From positions 1-5,159 of the forward strand of contig JAUXFG010000227.1 of the NCBI GenBank assembly GCA_030620115.1: a DNA stretch of 5,159 bases, written 5' to 3'. A model generated the notes under the pieces. The model had not been told where the DNA came from, ran no database searches, and saw only the letters and a list, made by a program, of their open reading frames with translations. Below are positions 1 to 3,916 of the stretch, in pieces (the stretch's first letter is position 1; the number at the start of each line of letters is the position of its first letter). Made by a program: the position numbers and the translations under genes. This stretch comes from Candidatus Fermentibacterota bacterium (lineage in GTDB: Bacteria; JAFGKV01).

Positions 1-221
1 AGTTCCGCGACTGGAACGTCGAAGGCAGCGGTGATGTCCGAGAAGGAGTAGGAACCGCGGATATCGGCCGGGTTGTATTCCCCCGCCAGTTCTCCCGACG
101 CGTACTTGGCCGGAACCTTGGAACCCTCCGACCGCCACAGGTTGAAGGCCATGGTGACGCCGATGCCCACCACGAAGAAGCCCACAATCAAGGGCGCCAA
201 ATGCCGTGATCTCAGTTTCAT
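1..221 (-). CDS. small membrane-anchored protein, 3' part missing
   Basis: The 73 visible residues begin MKLRSRHLAPLIVGFFVVGIG. They show a short basic N-terminus, then one hydrophobic segment (about residues 9-26) that should anchor the protein or act as an uncleaved signal. A soluble part follows, containing the stretch DIRGSYSFSDITAAFDVP (about 54-71). I recall similar 'G-S/R-x-T/S-xx-D/E-hydrophobic...P' helical units in proteins next to, or fused to, membrane ferredoxins, but I cannot name a family. The ATG lies in an ATGA overlap with the stop of the upstream polyferredoxin gene. A GTGAGGGG Shine-Dalgarno-like stretch sits at 227-234. Co-translation with the polyferredoxin suggests a shared membrane redox complex, which is inference. 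The window edge removes the C-terminus, so total length and any further repeats are unknown. Confidence 0.75.
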   Translation of the reverse strand, partial: MKLRSRHLAPLIVGFFVVGIGVTMAFNLWRSEGSKVPAKYASGELAGEYNPADIRGSYSFSDITAAFDVPVAE

Positions 222-1114
222 GACTGCCCCTCACCGCCGCGTGGAACGCGGTTCGATCCTACCAGTCTATGCGAAGACAGCTCCACGGTCGATTCAACCG
301 GGCAGAACTGCTCCGATGTGCACCGCATGCACGTGATGCACTGGTGATCTCGAACCACCGAGGCCGTCGAGACCTTGATGTTCATGGGACACGATCGATC
401 ACACGCCAAGCACGATGTGCAGGAGTCCGCATTCCGGCGAATGGAGAAGATGCGGAACAGGTTGGACAGCCCCAGGAACGCTCCGTAGGGACAGAGATAC
501 TTGCAGAACGGTCGCTCCACGAACAGAGACAGAAGCAGCACCACACCCAACACCACCAGGCCGGCAACCGCCACCTCGCCCGTCCAGAAATTGAACAGGG
601 CGTAGTAGGGATCAATATTCGCAAAGACCAGCATGGTTGTCCGGGCCGTCATGAACACGACCCATACCAGCACGAGGTACCGAAGGTACCGCAGCACCCG
701 GTCCAGTTTGCGCGGGACCCATTTGTTGTATCTCTTTCTGAAGAGTCTTCTGCCTATCCTTCCGACCCATTCCTGGATGCTCCCCAGGGGGCCCACCCAA
801 CCGCAGAAAGCAGGTCCCACGGCGATAGCCATGGCCGCCACGATGATCATGAGGATGAACGACGACTCGTGGATCCTGTTCACGTAGGTGCCGGAAGTGG
901 CCAGCTGATAGATGGACACCACGCCACCGAAGGGACAGACCGCATGCAAGGACGCCGAAGAGAGAACCGGCAGAGATCTGCCGGCCTCCTCCAGGCTATG
1001 ATTGATGGCGATTGTCGCGATCAGAACGACAAAGAATATCTGCACCCCACGCCGCACCCATTGGACGCGGCCGCGCCGCGTCCGAGGGACGCGGCGCGTG
1101 TCACGGCTACTCAC
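218..1114 (-). CDS. NapH/NosR/CcoG-like membrane 4Fe-4S polyferredoxin
   Basis: This 298-residue integral membrane protein is predicted to move electrons through iron-sulfur clusters at the membrane. Hydrophobic segments lie near 24-40, 84-103, 143-165 and 181-199. Between them sit a CPFGG motif at C60, CGWVGPLG at 104-111 and CKYLCPYG at 204-211. The C-terminus carries two ferredoxin-like clusters: C232-x2-C-x2-C-x3-C242-P, and C259-x2-C-x2-C-x5-C271-P, whose last gap is longer than the usual x3. This layout is typical of the NapH/NosR/CcoG superfamily without the NosR FMN-binding domain. Position 108 is Gly where the family normally has Cys (CGWxCPxG). The start is GTG in a GTGA overlap with the DUF2202 gene, with no strong ribosome site, so translational coupling is likely. 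The natural electron donor and acceptor are unknown. A partner role with the neighbouring exported diiron protein is inferred from the operon. Confidence 0.9.
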   Translation of the reverse strand: MSSRDTRRVPRTRRGRVQWVRRGVQIFFVVLIATIAINHSLEEAGRSLPVLSSASLHAVCPFGGVVSIYQLATSGTYVNRIHESSFILMIIVAAMAIAVGPAFCGWVGPLGSIQEWVGRIGRRLFRKRYNKWVPRKLDRVLRYLRYLVLVWVVFMTARTTMLVFANIDPYYALFNFWTGEVAVAGLVVLGVVLLLSLFVERPFCKYLCPYGAFLGLSNLFRIFSIRRNADSCTSCLACDRSCPMNIKVSTASVVRDHQCITCMRCTSEQFCPVESTVELSSHRLVGSNRVPRGGEGQS

Positions 1115-1623
1115 TCGTACCGTCGCAGGTTGTTGCTGAATGCACGAAGATGGCTCTCCGATCCAGCCTTCAGCTGCTCAAAGACCTCCCGGACATCCTC
1201 TGGAAGCTCTCGGGCCAGGAATGACTCGTACATGGCGATGTTGTCTATCTCCGCCTGCACCCCCGTCTCGAATGCGGCCTTCAGTGTCGAGGGCAACACC
1301 ACGTGGAGAGCGGCGGTGTCTTTGGGAAGGGCGAAATCGTACTCTGCGAACAACTCGACAACCCACCCGATGTGCCGGACCTCCGCCTGCATGACATTGC
1401 TGAAGGGACGCATGGAGCCGTACTCCTCCATGATCAACTCGTACTCGGCCCGCGCCAGGTACTCATCCTGTATGGCGTAGGTGAGCATCTCCTCCAGATC
1501 GGGACTCTTGTTGACCGCCGCACCCGCTGCGCCGAAATCGTCCCCACCGGCCCAGGCACTCGTCACCATCACCGCAGCCGCCAGAACGGCCGCTACCATG
1601 ATCTTTTTGGAACTGCTGTTCAT
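1111..1623 (-). CDS. exported DUF2202 ferritin-like diiron protein
   Basis: This 170-residue protein is the first gene of the minus-strand operon. It begins with a clear Sec signal peptide: basic SKK, a hydrophobic run over about 8-22, and a likely cut after AWA at residue 25. The mature part matches the DUF2202 pattern of a four-helix bundle. Helix 1 holds DEYLARAEYE (53-62), helix 2 holds AEVRHIGWV (80-88, with the E81-x2-H84 metal pair), helix 3 holds QAEIDNIAMYE (123-133), and the C-terminus holds GSESHLRAF (154-162). E54, E81, H84, E125 and H158 are the likely iron ligands, although DUF2202 biochemistry is poorly known. The ATG at 1621-1623 is supported by a GGAGG site at 1631-1635 with a 7-nt spacer. 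The stop overlaps the next gene's GTG start. A peroxide- or oxygen-handling or iron-handling role fed by the membrane ferredoxin is plausible inference. Confidence 0.9.
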   Translation of the reverse strand: MNSSSKKIMVAAVLAAAVMVTSAWAGGDDFGAAGAAVNKSPDLEEMLTYAIQDEYLARAEYELIMEEYGSMRPFSNVMQAEVRHIGWVVELFAEYDFALPKDTAALHVVLPSTLKAAFETGVQAEIDNIAMYESFLARELPEDVREVFEQLKAGSESHLRAFSNNLRRYE

Positions 1624-1630
1624 CTCGTAA

Positions 1631-1635
1631 CCTCC
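1631..1635 (-). promoter_or_regulatory. ribosome binding site of the DUF2202 gene
   Basis: GGAGG on the minus strand sits 7 nt before the ATG at 1623. It is the only strong ribosome site in this three-gene operon. The second gene lacks one and probably depends on coupling, and the third has only a moderate GAGGGG. Confidence 0.8.
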
Positions 1636-1668
1636 GCTGCAAATCTACCCAGAGGCGGCGGAGAGCTG

Positions 1669-1696
1669 ATGAAGGGAATGTGAAGATACGGTGAAG
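1669..1696 (-). promoter_or_regulatory. three 11-bp-spaced direct repeats, likely activator operator
   Basis: Reading the minus strand toward the operon, CTTCAC, CTTCAC and CTTCAT occur at 1696-1691, 1685-1680 and 1674-1669, separated by two 5-bp spacers. The exact 11-bp period (one helical turn) of six-base half-sites is the usual pattern for OmpR/PhoB-family response regulators binding head to tail. A weak -10 candidate, TAGATT, lies at 1647-1642, which would place the proximal repeat near the -35 position of an activated promoter. The regulator itself is not in the window. The promoter assignment is weaker than the repeats, because transcription would start almost at the Shine-Dalgarno. 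Confidence 0.55.
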
Positions 1697-1700
1697 TCGC

Positions 1701-1703
1701 CTA
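1701..1703. repeat. left target-site duplication (CTA)
   Basis: CTA directly abuts the left terminal repeat and is repeated in the same orientation at 3735-3737 beyond the right end. With the alternative right boundary one base further out, the duplication would be TA (1702-1703 and 3736-3737). The rejoined empty site would read TCGCCTAGCAC. Confidence 0.65.
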
Positions 1704-1721
1704 GGGCTCACGCAAAAATAA
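1704..1721 (+). repeat. left terminal inverted repeat of the ISAzo13 element
   Basis: GGGCTCACGCAAAAATAA here matches, in reverse complement, GGGTTGACGCAAAAACAA at the right end (3717-3734). There are 15 matches in 18 positions, including the unbroken block ACGCAAAAA. The likely transposase-binding core is this A-rich block. Confidence 0.8.
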
Positions 1722-1938
1722 CTTGTCAAACTGAAGTGCAGTTCTAACAGGAATATTCCGGTTCTCGCACGCTTGCATACTCTTTTCGTTCGAAATCCGC
1801 CCCTTTTCCGGCTTGATTGCTTCTTTGGGGACGCTGTGCGAGGAGAGAGTGAGAATCCTTTCACTTCTTTATTGAAGAGATCTCGCGATTTTGGACTGAA
1901 AAGGCACAAGAACCCCCTTTTTGTGGCAGATTCTCTTG
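1722..1938. other. non-coding left part of the ISAzo13 element
   Basis: No plausible gene is seen on either strand. The stretch holds a perfect TTGACA facing outward at 1729-1724 (minus strand), a perfect 10-bp palindrome GGAATATTCC at 1750-1759, a small CTTC/GAAG hairpin at 1865-1878 and an 8-bp palindrome GAGATCTC at 1877-1884. The right end has no matching long non-coding arm, so this part may hold extra transposase-binding or promoter sites. That role is inference. Confidence 0.5.
1724..1729 (-). promoter_or_regulatory. outward-facing consensus -35 (TTGACA) in the left IS end
   Basis: The minus strand reads TTGACA from 1729 to 1724, a perfect sigma-70 -35 box pointing out of the element toward the DUF2202 operon. 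A 17-bp spacer ends exactly at the element edge, so any -10 would be formed by the boundary and flank (1706-1701, CCCTAG). That match is poor, so this copy may make little or no hybrid promoter. Confidence 0.4.
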
Positions 1939-1993
1939 CATAATGTTAGAATACGCCTTAGAATTGAGTTGAAAGGCGAATATCAACATTATG
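1939..1993 (+). promoter_or_regulatory. two-tier inverted repeat covering the transposase start codon
   Basis: CATAATGTT (1939-1947) is the exact reverse complement of AACATTATG (1985-1993), whose last three bases are the transposase ATG. Nested inside, CGCCTT (1954-1959) pairs with AAGGCG (1973-1978), the only Shine-Dalgarno-like bases before the ATG. Two six-base internal strands separate the stems, and the loop is 13 nt. In RNA this would hide both ribosome site and start codon. CATAAT (1939-1944) in the left arm also resembles a -10 box. Transcripts from it would start near 1951 and lack the outer left arm. Confidence 0.6.
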
Positions 1994-2755
1994 AGAACGG
2001 TTGTTTACTGCACGGAACTTCTCAGGTCGTTTTTGGAGGAGCGTAGGATTGCCACACTATCTGAACTGAAGAACGCTCTGGGCACCGATGTCGATATGAC
2101 GGTCTTCAGAAAGCTTCGAGAATTGACGTACCGAACAAGTTACTCTCATCGCGGAAAGTATTACACCTTGGATGAGATTGCTTGTTTCGACACTCAAGGG
2201 TTATGGTTCTTTCAGTCCATAGGCTTCTCTGTACATGGGACTCTGGTGAAGACGGCAAGAGCCCTGGTGGAGATATCGGAGAGCGGACTGACCGCGGCTG
2301 AACTGAAGCACGTACTGAAAGCTGAGGTGAGAGAGCCTCTCCTGCGACTCTTTCGGAGGAAGGAGCTTCATCGAGAGAAGATGTCGGGGGTGTACGTGTA
2401 CTTCTCAAATGAACCCTTCGGGCGAAGAAAGCAGGTGTTGCTTCGCAGGGACCGGGAATCTGAGACGAGTGATGGGTTGGAGAGTCTCAGAGGTGAGCTG
2501 TTGGCGCATGAGCTGAAAGCAGCCGTTATCATTTTCTTCAGTTTGCTTGATGAGAAGCAGCGGCGGTTGTATGCAGGATTGGAATCGCTGAAACAGGGAT
2601 ACGGGGGAGACAGCAGGATAGCGGATCTCTTGGGTTTGGATCAGCATACGGTGGCGAAAGGGCGGCAGGAGCTTCTGAGTCAGGATTTTGAAGTAGATCG
2701 GGTGCGCAGAAAAGGAGGAGGGAGATCGTCGGTGAAAAAAAAACGCCGGAAGTGA
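1991..2755 (+). CDS. ISAzo13 transposase, N-terminal part with extra winged-helix domain
   Basis: These 254 residues are the first reading frame of the element. Residues 187-245 (DEKQRRLYAGLES, then GYGG, a helix-turn-helix-like IADLLGLDQHTVAKGRQEL and VRRKGGGR) match the usual N-terminus of ISAzo13-family transposases. Residues 1-165 are additional. Two segments look like winged helices, one around 18-60 (DMTVFRKLRELTYRTSYSHRG then KYY) and one around 98-138 (GLTAAELKHVLK to GVYVYF). I recall the first motif in unnamed proteins tied to transposons. These segments probably add DNA binding. An in-frame TGA at 1970-1972 limits the start to the ATG at 1991, which lies inside an inverted repeat. 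The frame ends four codons after a run of nine A, overlapping the catalytic frame by 4 bp. A -1 shift at the run joins the two. Confidence 0.85.
   Translation: MRTVVYCTELLRSFLEERRIATLSELKNALGTDVDMTVFRKLRELTYRTSYSHRGKYYTLDEIACFDTQGLWFFQSIGFSVHGTLVKTARALVEISESGLTAAELKHVLKAEVREPLLRLFRRKELHREKMSGVYVYFSNEPFGRRKQVLLRRDRESETSDGLESLRGELLAHELKAAVIIFFSLLDEKQRRLYAGLESLKQGYGGDSRIADLLGLDQHTVAKGRQELLSQDFEVDRVRRKGGGRSSVKKKRRK
2712..2724 (+). promoter_or_regulatory. internal Shine-Dalgarno-like purine tract
   Basis: AAGGAGGAGGGAG lies inside the first transposase frame. It is too far (about 30 nt) from the GTG at 2752 to be its normal ribosome site. Its distal GGAGG (2717-2721) ends 13 nt before the A run, about the range in which upstream Shine-Dalgarno elements stimulate -1 frameshifting, as in E. 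coli dnaX. Confidence 0.5.
2735..2743 (+). other. A9 slippery site for -1 frameshift
   Basis: Frame 1 reads GTG AAA AAA AAA CGC. Slipping back one base on the A run gives KKK-TPEVIARIEELM, which restores the sequence expected of the family between GGGR and the DDE domain. The joined product is 574 residues (1991-2743 joined to 2743-3714). Nine A's also allow RNA-polymerase slippage. No obvious downstream hairpin or pseudoknot is seen. Confidence 0.75.
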
Positions 2756-3714
2756 TAGCGAGAATAGAAGAGCTGATGAAATATGAGACGGCAGGAGACC
2801 CCATGACGGGGCTGAAATGGACGAGAAAGACTACCGAAAAGATCGCTGAGGAGCTTGAATCGATAGGAATCACGGTGAGCCCGAACACCGCTGGAAAGCT
2901 GTTGAAGAAGCTGGGATTCTCCCTGAGAGTCAATCACAAGAAAATCGCGCATGGGGGCAAGAGCAGATCGCGCAAGGATCAGCAGCAGCGTGATCGGCAG
3001 TTCAGGTATATCGGTGAGCTCCGCGAAAACCATGCCCAGAGAGGTCATCCCAGCATAAGCGTAGACACCAAGAAGAAGGAACCGATCGGCAACTTCAAGA
3101 ATCCCGGGGTGGAATACCGTCGGGAGCCGAGGCTGGTGAACGATCATGACTTTGCAAGCTATTCCACCGGCAAAGGCGTTCCCTACGGGATATATGACAC
3201 GCAGAGAAACAAGGGAATGGTGTTCGTCGGCACTACGTTTGACACAGCGGATTTCGCCGTGGAGTGTATTGAGAAATGGTGGCGTAAAGAAGGGCAAAAG
3301 CACTATCAGCAGAGCAAACGCGTGTTGATACTGGCAGATGGCGGGGGAAGCAATGGCTCACGTTGTCGCCGCTGGAAACTCGGCATCCAGGAGAAACTCT
3401 GCGACCGCCACGGCTTGGACGTAACTGTGGCACACTATCCACCTGGAACCTCCAAGTGGAATCCGATTGAGCATCGGCTATTCGGTGAGATAAGCAAGAA
3501 CTGGTCCGGCACACCGCTAGATTCCTATGAGACGATGCTGAAGTTCATTCGTACAACCAAGACGAAAACCGGGCTGAAGGTGAAAGCCTATCTTGTACGG
3601 AAGAGCTACGAAAAAGGCAATAAGGTTCCTGACGAACAAATGGCACAGATCAAACTCGAGCGACATGCGACATTCCCTGAGTGGAACTACACAATCAAGC
3701 CCAGGAAAATGTGA
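2752..3714 (+). CDS. ISAzo13-family DDE transposase catalytic domain
   Basis: These 320 residues form the RNase H-like catalytic part of the transposase, which cuts and joins DNA at the element ends. The triad is visible: D105 in SISVDTKKKEPIGNF, D196 in LILADGGGSNG and E240 in PPGTSKWNPIEHRLF. Other family hallmarks are GDPMTGLKWTRKT (15-27), PYGIYD (144-149), FAVECIEKWW (168-177), TKTGLKVKA (271-279) and a C-terminal EWNYTIKP. The N-terminal 60 residues look like a second helix-turn-helix (KLAEEL/VSPNT-like). The drawn start is GTG at 2752, but family alignment runs through upstream T-P-E, so the real product is more likely the -1 fusion with the frame ending at 2755. Independent re-initiation at GTG (ATG/GTG-TGA overlap) would give a protein lacking the first DNA-binding domains. 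The sequence is uninterrupted and ends 2 bp before the right terminal repeat. Confidence 0.92.
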   Translation: MIARIEELMKYETAGDPMTGLKWTRKTTEKIAEELESIGITVSPNTAGKLLKKLGFSLRVNHKKIAHGGKSRSRKDQQQRDRQFRYIGELRENHAQRGHPSISVDTKKKEPIGNFKNPGVEYRREPRLVNDHDFASYSTGKGVPYGIYDTQRNKGMVFVGTTFDTADFAVECIEKWWRKEGQKHYQQSKRVLILADGGGSNGSRCRRWKLGIQEKLCDRHGLDVTVAHYPPGTSKWNPIEHRLFGEISKNWSGTPLDSYETMLKFIRTTKTKTGLKVKAYLVRKSYEKGNKVPDEQMAQIKLERHATFPEWNYTIKPRKM

Positions 3715-3716
3715 AC

Positions 3717-3734
3717 TTGTTTTTGCGTCAACCC
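3717..3734 (-). repeat. right terminal inverted repeat of the ISAzo13 element
   Basis: The minus strand reads GGGTTGACGCAAAAACAA from 3734 to 3717. It pairs with the left end at 15 of 18 positions. A fourth G at 3735 makes the exact outer edge uncertain by one base. Confidence 0.8.
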
Positions 3735-3737
3735 CTA
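3735..3737. repeat. right target-site duplication (CTA)
   Basis: This is a direct copy of the CTA at 1701-1703 beyond the right terminal repeat. If the edge is moved one base outward, it becomes TA. Confidence 0.65.
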
Positions 3738-3916
3738 GCACTACAGCGCAGCTTCCAGGATAGGCAAAGAATCAAGTAGATGATAGACTCCTCACCGGCA
3801 CTTTCGGGTGAGGGCGCGACTCTGTGGTGATCCGGATCAGATCTGAAAGAAGGTCTGATTCGGGAACACGAGAGGTGCGCCCACGCGGACAGGGTGTGGG
3901 GGAGAGGGGTTAGAGC
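3738..3916. other. structured non-coding leader before the DUF4338-transposase gene
   Basis: No gene is seen. The stretch must contain the junction between the old upstream region of the DUF2202 operon and the left end of the next transposon, but that junction cannot be fixed without the transposon's other end. It holds a 7-bp stem CCTCACC/GGTGAGG (3790-3796 with 3807-3813), a 12-bp stem (3832-3843 with 3852-3863, loop TGAAAGAA), and GGGCGC/GCGCCC (3812-3817 with 3877-3882), which could enclose the second hairpin. No T run follows, so these are not standard terminators. A GGAGAGGGG purine tract at 3901-3909 precedes the ATG at 3917. Confidence 0.5.
3832..3863 (+). repeat. 12-bp stem hairpin in the leader
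   Basis: CCGGATCAGATC pairs with GGTCTGATTCGG across an 8-nt loop. As RNA all 12 positions pair, two of them G-U. As DNA it is an imperfect inverted repeat. It could be a transposon-end recognition hairpin or a regulatory leader structure, and the sequence does not decide between them. Confidence 0.55.

Larger units (their letters stand above)
1704..3734 (+). mobile_element. complete ISAzo13-family insertion sequence (2031 bp)
   Basis: The element is bounded by imperfect inverted repeats (1704-1721 and 3717-3734, 15 of 18 bases matching) and flanked by a CTA or TA direct duplication. It encodes one transposase divided over two overlapping frames (1991-2755 and 2752-3714), with a nine-A slippery run at the junction. 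Some 270 bp of non-coding sequence precedes the first frame, and only 2 bp separate the stop from the right terminal repeat. It inserted 80 bp upstream of the divergent DUF2202 operon, just outside the 11-bp repeat array. All expected parts are present and intact, so it may still be mobile. The second-frame protein matches the ISAzo13 DDE domain closely throughout. The extra N-terminal domain makes it longer than the roughly 400-residue proteins I know for the family. Confidence 0.85.

Noticed and set aside
269-1480. Long plus-strand open frame (about 400 codons) opposite the redox operon
   Set aside because: Its product is low-complexity, rich in H, R and Q, with no family motif. It lies exactly antisense to two well-supported genes in GC-rich DNA, so it is a shadow.
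1738-1754. Possible subterminal repeat: GCAGTTC..ACAGGAAT resembling the reverse complement of 3672-3690
   Set aside because: The match needs gaps, the distances to the ends differ (about 17 versus 28 bp), and the right copy is within coding sequence, so chance similarity is likely.
1463-1909. Minus-strand open frame crossing the insertion-sequence end into the DUF2202 gene
   Set aside because: It spans the element boundary and overlaps the DUF2202 start region in another frame; no motif, no ribosome site.
3844-3900. Intrinsic terminator after the ISAzo13 element
   Set aside because: The hairpins are strong but no run of T follows any of them on either side in a suitable position.
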